Of a stretch of 64,000 nt of DNA, positions 35,701 to 43,388 are shown in pieces; within the stretch, counting starts at the first letter, position 1; every line of letters starts with the position of its first letter. Source of the stretch: Caldithrix abyssi DSM 13497 (lineage in GTDB: Bacteria > Calditrichota > Calditrichia > Calditrichales > Calditrichaceae); assembly GCF_001886815.1 (NCBI RefSeq), contig NZ_CP018099.1, positions 2,416,501 to 2,480,500 of the forward strand, in the 5' to 3' direction. The position numbers were made by a program, and so were the translations under genes. Under the pieces are notes generated by a model. It saw only the letters and a program-made list of their open reading frames with translations. It did no database searches and was not told the DNA's origin.

Positions 35701-36463
35701 TGTTTCCGAATTGAACGCCAATAACGCTAATTCTTTAAAGCAGCGACGCGCCCTGTGGGACACAGCCCGTGCAGACCATTTTCATATCATTAACTTGCCC
35801 GACCGGCTGCAGGCTGGCGTGGAATGCGATTTTTGCGGTATAAAAATTGGCGAAAAATCTTATACGGAGCTGGAAGATGGGCGAACGCTCTGTGAAGAAT
35901 GCCAGAAGACCGCTGTGATGACCGAAGATGCCTTCAAAAAAATTATGAAAACGGTCTATCGGGATGTGGAACAATATTTTAGCATCCGCTTACCCAAAAT
36001 CGCTCAGATTTCTGTGATAAATACGGCCGATTTACAACAAGTTCTGGGAAAGACCTTTATTCCCACTCCCCAGTACGATCCACGCGTTGTGGGCGTTGCC
36101 ATTCACCAGCAAGATGATTTTATCATTATGATAGAGAATGGAGCTCCGTACTGGAATACATATTTAACCTTTGTTCATGAAATTACCCACATCTGGCAAT
36201 TTATTTCTCTGAAAAATCTCAATGAAATTCCTCTTGAGTTACTGGAAGGGCATACAACGTACGTGGAATATGCGCTGGCGCAATGGTATTTGCGCAAACG
36301 AGAAGATGAAATTCTGCAAAGAATTAAAGTCCAGCTTGATACCCGCCGTCAACAACAGGGAGATGTGTATGGCGTGGGACTTCAGTATTTTCTGCAGCAT
36401 GTTCCCAATAATTACAATCCATATTTCTATATGTTAGAATTGTTTGGTCGGCAGGAGTATTAA
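32708..36463 (+). CDS. Membrane protein with C-terminal LIM-like zinc module and DA1-like metallopeptidase
   Basis: A 1251-residue protein. Five or so hydrophobic helices occupy residues 1-185. A long middle part has an ATPase/helicase-like rhythm without a P-loop (DVLITDPFNDRILSVIAETI, KVIVLSHHEHS, GLMIVLHPGQ). Near the C-terminus, Cys1040-x2-Cys1043 and Cys1062-x2-Cys1065 form a LIM/treble-clef module ending DGRTLCEECQKTAVM. After it come FVHEITHIWQF, with HExxH at 1157-1161, and LLEGHTTYVEY, with Glu1180 as likely third zinc ligand. The LIM-then-HExxH-then-EEG/LEG order and wording match DA1-type peptidases, ubiquitin-linked in plants. It starts inside the preceding gene, and the VWA gene begins two bases after its stop. 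Peptidase targets are unknown. Confidence 0.68.
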   Translation: MSVDVILIAITLVILLMFFLIRSYRNPHLHFFPMIAALVIFSFSFWGAESFNELFNWLDRQLQIHLGIVLPAFFYNFAIWSVNLMLLILLLIVRWILIILEKILQRLTAHKLSFPAYYTYGIRYYLLKRFNGIKTVLTGGWIIISGFVLLGIYLSVNGTLNFFPLLLWAPLVAVVYEAAVYFSGEIRWIDMRLPISFEKPALRWIDTYNKIFSMYREHFDSHILYHLIYRKQYMKNTNQTKIISELQEQDVLITDPFNDRILSVIAETISYYLSHGKKVIVLSHHEHSLQEFYHSMNPVLENELYIYSRDIYFNQPLIDPLLMAYRIYFITFDKWEDWIDTDRWSALAANTGLMIVLHPGQMYPELHAQIAQIFKKSDLPERLRMLIIAEKWQNIEESVRLLYRRRRLLEVQSLQSNTFKRYLILWEGRQNYHQKVFLNVNYLPPPAILSLVPLHYGIPSIYWLDAGDFERDSIETLEGAIRQQNAQIKNLNNTSVNVDKFCLQSSWRVWRTGSSRFSFIFDRFFNLPFLLNYLEKHGALELEFINILSDQYLLRSYFLANLKYFLITPHQEALFPITTWPSTSVKQVLISLLRTLLHKSLTEPELESMFFYDKSFWDKVYKFIDPNSDKPFEYKAHKLNQLIAIFIENGNDTQLIKEHYQWDDQNQAYVKYFPVIQVKEDQLIPNKDFSFHLAGDTDKRELLFKHIITLDNIIYHLHLNQIIILHLPDQQKDDVKAYRIENIDVDQRKVFVQHQTPQSLQILIPSVEFRIEVNIPFEETSIIIQSKTVEYRQWLCRYTRKVRKVLKFVGEPTLLPKEFQILDAKNVYPQSLLEKNFPIARALSIHLQLKSAGSSHDFKRIAFTLSLLLQKMLKSLFPSAFPQLKVFSPQACNLLNQQKEEYPIGTGLHLLYPVVTDKGDKSFPVSGSIDIWILEESEIGLGVCEYLYNSKLSNLWDILEDFLCFMKENDVAADDLYFHVSGDERDQFPYDFDGTLEIVSELNANNANSLKQRRALWDTARADHFHIINLPDRLQAGVECDFCGIKIGEKSYTELEDGRTLCEECQKTAVMTEDAFKKIMKTVYRDVEQYFSIRLPKIAQISVINTADLQQVLGKTFIPTPQYDPRVVGVAIHQQDDFIIMIENGAPYWNTYLTFVHEITHIWQFISLKNLNEIPLELLEGHTTYVEYALAQWYLRKREDEILQRIKVQLDTRRQQQGDVYGVGLQYFLQHVPNNYNPYFYMLELFGRQEY

Positions 36464-36464
36464 A

Positions 36465-38534
36465 ATGCGCCATAAAATTCTCTATTACACATTTATTTAC
36501 TTTTTGTTGATGTCCGGCGCAGGCAGGGCGGCTGAGGAAGGACAGTGGATCGGGGTTATTTATGACAACTCTGGTAGTATGGAAAAGGCAGAACGTCATC
36601 ACATTACCGCTTATGCCTTTAAACTATTTACCGCTTTATTAATGCCAGAAGATACCCTGGCCATTATTACAATGTCTGAGGTAAGCGCTAATCCCAATGC
36701 GCGTCCGCGTGTATTCTACACTTCACGAAAACAACAAATATTAAATTACATCGACGGTCTGAACTATCGATCCGCCACGCCTGTGGAAACCATTCGGCAG
36801 ATGCTGCGCTATTTTCAACTAAAAGATAAAAAACAAAAAAGCCTGATGATTTTGACCGATGGCGTTTTTGAGCCGGAGCCAAATATTAATCTGGCTCAAT
36901 ATCTTTCACCGGAGGAGAATCTGGTTGCAGGATATTTAATACTCAATCCCAATCCAAATTTATTAAGGGAGATTGAACGTCAGAATGTACTGCCGACCTT
37001 GCTGGAAATTATCAATGGCTCCAGAAACAAAGGTTGTTTTTTTGTGCATCACCATCGGGAAATTCCAGAAAGATTGGGGGAGCTATTTGCCTTTGCCACC
37101 GGAAAAAGCCTTAAAGGACAGGAAGCTTTTGTCCAGGTTGAGGGCAAGCGGTTACGAATTAAAAGTCCTTTTCCCATGCGCAGCGTGCGGCTCATCTATC
37201 AAAGTACCTACAGTCGTGTGGTTCAGATTAGCCGTGTAAATTTTCCGAGCAGAAAGGAACTTTATCATCAGGCGCTTCCCGGAGCTAATCTGTCCGCTAT
37301 TTCAGGAATTCTCTTTTTTAATAATGTCATACCCCCTGATTCCACTATTGAGATCACCTTTAATCATCCGCTTCTTCGGGAAAATCTGTTTCTATTTCTT
37401 GATACAACGCTGGACCTACAACTAACGGTGCATAATGCCACATTAGGTCCGGTGGCTCCCATCGATCAAATTTATGCAGTGGGCGCCGGCGACTCTCTCT
37501 GGCTGGAAGGCGTATTCAGTTTCCAGAAAAAACCCTATCAATTTTCACCTTCATTATTGAAGCGTTTAAAATTTCAAGCTCAAATACGAGGCGGGGAAAA
37601 AATTGATTTTCAAACGACAGACCGTTTGCTCTTTAAAACACCACCATTTGTTTTGCAACCCACTACTTCCGGGGCCGTGGTAATAGATGTGTCGGCCATT
37701 TTTCCGGGACATTTTCACTTGCAGCGAAAGCTAATATTTAATACGGCCCCCATTCATTCGCGGATATTGATCAACGGGCAGCTGTGGCATGATTCCCTGT
37801 ATACATCCATACCTCGTCACAAATTGGATTCCATCCCGCCGCTTAATATCACTGTTGTCACGGAAAAAGGCGATACCGTTACGAGCGACTTTAATATCAA
37901 AATCTCAACGCATCCAGAAATTAAACGCCTTATTAACAAAAAAGGAAACTTGATCACGGTTATGTTTGACAATTATTTTTTCCCCTGGAAAGACCCCGAT
38001 AGAAATGTTTACCTGCAGATCAATGCCGTGCCCAAATCGCGACTCTATACAGCGCATCAAAAGTCCTTACAAATTAAGATTACGCCTGGCTCATTCTGGC
38101 AACACTGGAAAACATTTATCCTGACCATTCTATCCATTTTAGTAATAATTAAATGCCTGTATTGTTGGTTATTTGTGCCTCGTTTTCCACCGCGCGCCCG
38201 CATTTCTTATCGTAGAAAAAGTAAGGCCGGTTACCAGAATCCGATAACCCGTAAATTGCATCGCCGGTCTTCATATTTGTTCTGTTGGCGAGAACGGCGC
38301 AAGTTGGCGGGCATTTCTTTCCTTGCAAATAATAGACGTAGCATTTTGATTGATCGTAAATTTGCTCGTGAGAAAGAAAACATTCAGGTTAATGGCATTA
38401 CTTTAAAAGAAGCCAGCAAAGATGGAAAAAAACACATCCTGGTCAATACAAACACGGAGATTAAGATTTACCACAGCAATGGAGACACTACAAACATTCA
38501 ATTCCGTCCCAATGGTAAATTTTCAGCGAGGTAA
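36465..38534 (+). CDS. Exported, membrane-anchored von Willebrand factor A protein
   Basis: A 689-residue protein starting at the ATG at 36465 behind GGCAGGAG, not at the in-frame TTG at 36444. A signal peptide (RHKILYYTFIYFLLMSGAGRA) precedes a VWA domain with a complete metal-ion site: Asp34-x-Ser36-x-Ser38 in YDNSGSM, the Thr in SATPVETI, and LTDG. Beta-rich extracytoplasmic domains follow to about residue 540. A membrane helix at ~550-572 and a basic C-terminal part of about 110 residues come last. So the VWA faces the periplasm and the tail faces the cytoplasm. It would bind a protein ligand through the metal site. It is the last gene of the tubulin-like operon. Confidence 0.78.
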   Translation: MRHKILYYTFIYFLLMSGAGRAAEEGQWIGVIYDNSGSMEKAERHHITAYAFKLFTALLMPEDTLAIITMSEVSANPNARPRVFYTSRKQQILNYIDGLNYRSATPVETIRQMLRYFQLKDKKQKSLMILTDGVFEPEPNINLAQYLSPEENLVAGYLILNPNPNLLREIERQNVLPTLLEIINGSRNKGCFFVHHHREIPERLGELFAFATGKSLKGQEAFVQVEGKRLRIKSPFPMRSVRLIYQSTYSRVVQISRVNFPSRKELYHQALPGANLSAISGILFFNNVIPPDSTIEITFNHPLLRENLFLFLDTTLDLQLTVHNATLGPVAPIDQIYAVGAGDSLWLEGVFSFQKKPYQFSPSLLKRLKFQAQIRGGEKIDFQTTDRLLFKTPPFVLQPTTSGAVVIDVSAIFPGHFHLQRKLIFNTAPIHSRILINGQLWHDSLYTSIPRHKLDSIPPLNITVVTEKGDTVTSDFNIKISTHPEIKRLINKKGNLITVMFDNYFFPWKDPDRNVYLQINAVPKSRLYTAHQKSLQIKITPGSFWQHWKTFILTILSILVIIKCLYCWLFVPRFPPRARISYRRKSKAGYQNPITRKLHRRSSYLFCWRERRKLAGISFLANNRRSILIDRKFAREKENIQVNGITLKEASKDGKKHILVNTNTEIKIYHSNGDTTNIQFRPNGKFSAR

Positions 38535-38641
38535 GACCTTCCAAAAAATTATTTTAGAGAAAGCAGAGAAAAAATGCGTTCCAATTCAAATCTCATTTAT
38601 TCATCATTATTCTGGAATCGGACGAAAAAGAAAACACCTTC

Positions 38642-38680
38642 AAAAAAATTAAAACAGGGGCGCTGTTCAACGCGCCCCTG
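38642..38680 (-). terminator. Rho-independent terminator of the TonB receptor gene
   Basis: A perfect 9-bp stem, CAGGGGCGC with GCGCCCCTG (38655-38680), has an 8-base loop. On the minus strand it is followed by TTTTAATTTTTTT, so it ends the TonB-receptor transcript 13 bases after its stop. On the plus strand the following T tract is poor, so it is only a weak stop for the VWA operon. Confidence 0.85.
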
Positions 38681-38692
38681 ACTTGCATTTTG

Positions 38693-41569
38693 TTAAATCG
38701 AGTAGCTTAAACCGACAGAAAAAACTCTACCGCGTTTGAATTGATTGTAAATGTATTTCTTGCCCTTAAATTCCTGGTATTTTTCAAAAGTCGGATTGAG
38801 TAAGTTTTTGCCTGAAACTTTCAACGAAAGCTGATTAAACAGGCGCATTTTGGCGGAAACGTTCAGCAGCCCGGCCGATTTTTCGTAAACATCGGGCGTT
38901 CCTCCGTAACTCACTTTGCTCAATCGGTCGCCAAAAATATTGTAATAAACGGTGGTTGATAAACCCATCTGCGGATTGCTGTATGTTACATTAAGGTTGA
39001 TCAAATAAGGCGACTGCCCCTGGAATGGACGATGATCGTCAGCATCCGGCCTTAGATTATGGATCAACGCCAGCTCTTCCTCTGAAATATTAACCCTGGA
39101 TTTAATAAAAGAGACGTTAGCGCCAAGGAGTAAATATTTCAGATGTTTGCTGAGGATGCTCATGTTTTTTCTAACTTCTAACTCAACTCCATAAGCCCGG
39201 GCAAAATCAACGTTTTTCCAGGTGTTTTCTTCAAACGAATTAAACACGCGTTCAATGGGATCTTTAAAATTTTTGTAAAAGGCGCTTAGCGCAAGAACTT
39301 CGCCAGGATTCATAAACCATTCCCAGCGTAAATCAATGTTATCTATCGTACTTCTCTTTAAGTCCGGATTGCCGATATACACATCGCCGCCCATAAAATC
39401 AAAGGTGGCAAAAGGACCGATTTCTCTAAAGGTAGGACGCGCCAGAGTTCTGCTGTACGAGGCACGGAGATTCATTCTGGGCATTAATGAAAAAATAAAG
39501 TTTACGGAATGTAGCCAATCTTTTGTTTTTATCTCTCCTTTTTTAGCCGTCGAATCATTGGTGACCAGGTTCATATCAGTTACTTCATAACGTACGCCGC
39601 CAATAAAACGTAGTTTATCATATAACGGCAGTTCAACCATCACGTAGCTGGCATTAATCTTTTGATTGGCGCTGTAGTTGTTGCCGGGTAGCGTGCTTTC
39701 CTGAACTACAATGCCCCAATCGTACGATCTGTATTCCACGCCACGGATAGTCGTAATCAAAGTATCCACAATACCAATGTTCTCGTCGTTTAATAGATCA
39801 TTGGGATCGCCGTCGTAGTTATATCCCTGATGATCCACCATCTGGAACAAGCGCTCCGAATAATTACGATCTTTTTGCAAATGATAAAAACCGGTTTTAA
39901 ACGTGCTTTTCAAGCCCGACCATTGCTTGAAAGGTAGTTTATAATCGATAAAAAATTGGTTTTGATCTTCATCCAGATATCGAAAGTAGCGGGAAGGCGG
40001 GGTGTTGTCTTTAATACCAAAACTCTGTTTTTTGGTATCATAATAACTATTAAAATAACGTTGGTCCGGCTGATCTTCTATGGTTTTGCCAGCGCTGAAT
40101 ACCCATTCGATGCGACTATTAAAAAATTGGGGAACATAATGCGCGCCTTTTATCTGGCCGTTAATTAAAGTTCGTTCTTTAAAATTCAAAACTCGGGCTT
40201 GAAAAATCCTGCTTTCGTCCATATCATAAGGATAGGAGCCTGCCAGCGTGCGGGCAATAATTTCACCGTTTTTGTTGTAGATTCCGTTAAAACTGATCAC
40301 CTGATTGTCGGTTAGCTTGTAAGAAAAGTTCAATAAGCCACCCCATAAAATATTCTGTTCCGTTTTATTTTCTTTTAAATCAAAAACCGTTGTCATAACA
40401 TCCTGAGTTCCCTGATTCCAGCGACGAAATACCCCGTCTGAATAGCCAGAATAACTACGATTATAGGTAAAGCTGGCCAGATATCCCAATGGGCGAGAGA
40501 ATAGTCTTACCTGATTGCCCAGGGAAAAACTAAAAGATCGATTCATTGGCGGAGTGAACGCTGTTGGCCCCAGTTCGCGATTAAAAGAGCGAGTCAAGTC
40601 CTCGATTTGTCTGGCCAGAGCGCCTGTTTCATCTTGATTCGCCTCTGCAATGGACGGAATTTTCAGATTTTGATCTTTGAAAACGTCCGGTAAATCCAAT
40701 GTCCCGTCATTCATCCCCAGCCATCCCATGCGACCAACATTAAAGCCCAGTGCGCTGCTACCGTGGGTGACCTGCGGATTAAAAGCCAGAGAGAACGATG
40801 AATAAAACTGAAAGCTGCCCGGGAAATCTTTTGTTTTGATGTTCACGGCGCCGCCGGAAAAATCGCCCGGCTTATCCGGTGTAAAGCTCTTTAAAGTAAT
40901 GATGTTGTCAACCAGATTCGATGGAATTAAATCAATGGACGCCGTTTTTTTGTAAGGATCAGAGCTTGGCAGGCCGGCGCCATTAAGCCAGGTGCTAATG
41001 TAACGGTCGCCAAGCCCGCGAATGAAAATATTGTTGTCATCTCCAACGGAGGCTCCGGTAACCTGTTTTAAGGCCTCTGCGGCGTTGCCGCTGCCAGCCT
41101 GACTGATGGCCTCGGAACTGATGGCGTCGCTAATGGCTATCGATTTTTCACGGATTTTTAACAACGATGCTTCTGTGTTTGTAACCGCTTTTGCTTCCAC
41201 CTCTATCACGTCGGTGGTTAACACTTCCGGTTGTAAAATAACGTTAACCCTGGCTACTGTTTCTGGGGTTACTTTAAGATTATTAATCCTTGTTTCTGCA
41301 TAACCAATGACAGAAACAATTAAAGTATAATTGCCGGCAGGAACGCGATCAATCAGGAAATTTCCCTCCAGATCGCTTGCCGCGCCAAGCACGGTGTTCT
41401 CCAGATAAACATTAGCCCCAACAATCGGATCGCCCGTCTCTTTATCTACAATTTTTCCGATAACTCTACCTGTCGGCTGTGGCCCTGCAAAAGCGGCAGA
41501 AAAATTCAACAATAGAAAAAATATCGTGAATTGGCTGATTAACAATTTGAGGATTAGGTTAAACCTCAT
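38693..41569 (-). CDS. TonB-dependent outer-membrane receptor
   Basis: A 958-residue outer-membrane transporter. A signal peptide (RFNLILKLLISQFTIFFLLL) ends near AFAG. A carboxypeptidase-regulatory-like domain follows at about residues 30-110 (GRVIGKIVDKETGDPIVGAN, GNYTLIVSVIGYAE). The plug comes next (AISQAGSGNAAEALKQVTGA, IFIRGLGDRY), then a barrel of about 700 residues with alternating aromatic strands, closing with FSVGLSYSI. It would import a ligand such as a siderophore, glycan or peptide using the TonB system. The ATG at 41569 is chosen because GGAGGTGC lies eight bases upstream; the in-frame ATG five codons earlier overlaps that site. No SusD partner is adjacent, so this is not a standard SusCD pair. 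The ligand cannot be predicted. Confidence 0.9.
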   Translation of the reverse strand: MRFNLILKLLISQFTIFFLLLNFSAAFAGPQPTGRVIGKIVDKETGDPIVGANVYLENTVLGAASDLEGNFLIDRVPAGNYTLIVSVIGYAETRINNLKVTPETVARVNVILQPEVLTTDVIEVEAKAVTNTEASLLKIREKSIAISDAISSEAISQAGSGNAAEALKQVTGASVGDDNNIFIRGLGDRYISTWLNGAGLPSSDPYKKTASIDLIPSNLVDNIITLKSFTPDKPGDFSGGAVNIKTKDFPGSFQFYSSFSLAFNPQVTHGSSALGFNVGRMGWLGMNDGTLDLPDVFKDQNLKIPSIAEANQDETGALARQIEDLTRSFNRELGPTAFTPPMNRSFSFSLGNQVRLFSRPLGYLASFTYNRSYSGYSDGVFRRWNQGTQDVMTTVFDLKENKTEQNILWGGLLNFSYKLTDNQVISFNGIYNKNGEIIARTLAGSYPYDMDESRIFQARVLNFKERTLINGQIKGAHYVPQFFNSRIEWVFSAGKTIEDQPDQRYFNSYYDTKKQSFGIKDNTPPSRYFRYLDEDQNQFFIDYKLPFKQWSGLKSTFKTGFYHLQKDRNYSERLFQMVDHQGYNYDGDPNDLLNDENIGIVDTLITTIRGVEYRSYDWGIVVQESTLPGNNYSANQKINASYVMVELPLYDKLRFIGGVRYEVTDMNLVTNDSTAKKGEIKTKDWLHSVNFIFSLMPRMNLRASYSRTLARPTFREIGPFATFDFMGGDVYIGNPDLKRSTIDNIDLRWEWFMNPGEVLALSAFYKNFKDPIERVFNSFEENTWKNVDFARAYGVELEVRKNMSILSKHLKYLLLGANVSFIKSRVNISEEELALIHNLRPDADDHRPFQGQSPYLINLNVTYSNPQMGLSTTVYYNIFGDRLSKVSYGGTPDVYEKSAGLLNVSAKMRLFNQLSLKVSGKNLLNPTFEKYQEFKGKKYIYNQFKRGRVFSVGLSYSI

Positions 41570-42179
41570 TTTAAGCACCTCCATTAAAATATATTTCTAT
41601 GATTTGTCAGCTCAATTTAAACGGATTGCCCCGCCATGCCGTCAGGGCTTGCGTGCGTAAAATTCTTTTTAAAACACGTTTATTTCCGTTTCCCGTTTCC
41701 ATTCGGTTTGAGCATTAGATCATACATTTTGTCAGATAGGTTTTTGAGCTTTTGTTCTCCCCAACTTAAAGCAGTTTGATTTTTAATCTGCAACCTGCAA
41801 ATCTTATGCTTCCTCTTAACCTGTAAAACAGAATGTACATTCATCTATTACATTTCGTTTTTCTGACCATCCCCATCTGGCTTTTTGATTTTTTATGTTA
41901 CAGGCAAAATGTTTGAAATATGTTATGATTAGATAAAAAATATATTTTATTTTTGTTACGCCGCCTTTCAGGATAGAGTGGAGTGAAGCGGGGGAAGGAA
42001 AGCCCGGCGGAGATCGGAATTTTCCTTTTTATCTAAATTGAATTAGCTTATACACCAAAGAAAAAGGCCTCGCCCTGATCAGGGAGGCTGAAAAATATAG
42101 AAAACTTCATGCCCAAAATCAGTTGCTTTAGCGTGCAAAATTTTTTGTGCAGCCGAAGTAGTATTATTTATGAGTAAGA
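41570..42179. other. Non-coding region upstream of the TonB receptor gene
   Basis: No gene is supported. The stretch carries the promoter of the TonB receptor gene somewhere near 41600-41700. Toward 42100 it passes into the tandem-repeat block. Confidence 0.5.
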
Positions 42180-43230
42180 TTTAAAAACAGTAGTACGTCA
42201 TTTCGATCTCGTCCTGGCGGGAGAGGGATCTTTTAACTACAATAAGAACTATCTTTTTTAAAAAATTTTAATCCGCGCCATCCGGGTGCTATTTTGAACA
42301 GGATTCGACGGATTACGCGGACTGACACGGATTTTTTTTATGAATGAACTTTAAAGCAGGACGTATTGTCATTTCCAACGAAGAGAGAGAGCTTTTAACT
42401 ACAATAATGAACTATCTTTTTTAAAAAAATTTTAATCCGCGTCCATCCGTCCCATCCGCACCATCCGTGTGCTATATTGAACACGGATTCGACGGATTAC
42501 GCGGATTGACACGGATTTTTTTATGAATGAACTTTAAAGCAGGACGTATTGTCATTTCCAACGAAGAGAGAGAGCTTTTAACTACAATAATGAACTATCT
42601 TTTTTAAAAAAAATATTAATCCGCGTTCATCCGCCTCATCCGCGCCGTCCGCGTGCTATTTTGAACACGGATTGGACGGATTACGCGGATTTGCACGGAT
42701 TTTTTTTATGAATGAACTTTAAAGCAGGACGTATTGTCATTTCCAACGAAGAGAGAGAGCTTTTAACTACAATAATGAACTATCTTTTTTAAAAAAAATT
42801 TTAATCCGCGTTCATCCGTCCCATCCGCACCATCCGTGTGCTATTTTAAACACGGATTGGACGGATTACGCGGATTGACACGGATTTTTTTTATGAATGA
42901 ACTTTAAGCAGGACGTATTGTCATTTTCAACGAAGAGAGAGAGCTTTTAACTACAATATCAACTATCTCTCTTTTAAATGAATTTTAAATCCGCGTCCAT
43001 CCGTCCCATCCGCACCATCCGTGTGCTATTTTAAACACGAGTTGGACGGATTACGCGGATTGACACGGATTTTTTTTATGAATGAACTTTAAGCAGGACG
43101 TATTGTCATTTCCAACGAAGAGAGAGAGCTTTTAACTACAATGATGAACTATCTTTTTTAAAAAAAATTTTAATCCGCGTCCATCCGTCCCATCCGCACC
43201 ATCCGTGTGCTATTTTAAACACGGATTTTT
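42180..43230. repeat. ~184-bp tandem repeat block with nested hairpins
   Basis: At least five units follow one another; the word GCAGGACGTATTGTCATT recurs at 42356, 42539, 42724, 42908 and 43093, giving periods of 183-185 bp. A more diverged unit precedes the first. Each unit holds a large inverted repeat: AATCCGCG...CGCGGATT outside, CATCCGTCC...GGACGGAT within, and ATCCGTGT/ACACGGAT at the tip around GCTATTTTAA. The word AACGAAGAGAGAGAGCTTTT is also kept in every unit. No open frame runs through. Confidence 0.9.
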
Positions 43231-43330
43231 TTATTTATTTAGAATGATGTCTTTTATTCTGACTGATTTGTCGAGCGGGCGAGTGGAGAAGTGATTGCAG
43301 GCTGTTCCGTCCTGATGCGTGTTCAAAAAG

Positions 43331-43366
43331 AAAACGGCAACGCTCCAGGGCGGAGGCTGCCGTTTT
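43331..43366 (-). terminator. Terminator of the duplicated secreted-protein gene
   Basis: On the minus strand, AAAACGGCA pairs with TGCCGTTTT around an interior with a further CCTCCGCC/GGAGCG helix, and CTTTTT follows. It lies 23 bases after the stop of the 990-residue protein gene. Confidence 0.75.
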
Positions 43367-43388
43367 GCGTTTTATTTATATGAGGTGC

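Noticed and set aside
38422-38652. 76-codon frame overlapping the end of the VWA gene
   Set aside because: It lies mostly inside the VWA gene in another frame, and its composition is unlike a real protein.
42180-43230. CRISPR array reading of the ~184-bp tandem repeats
   Set aside because: The whole unit is repeated with no unique spacers and the period is far too long; this is a tandem repeat block.
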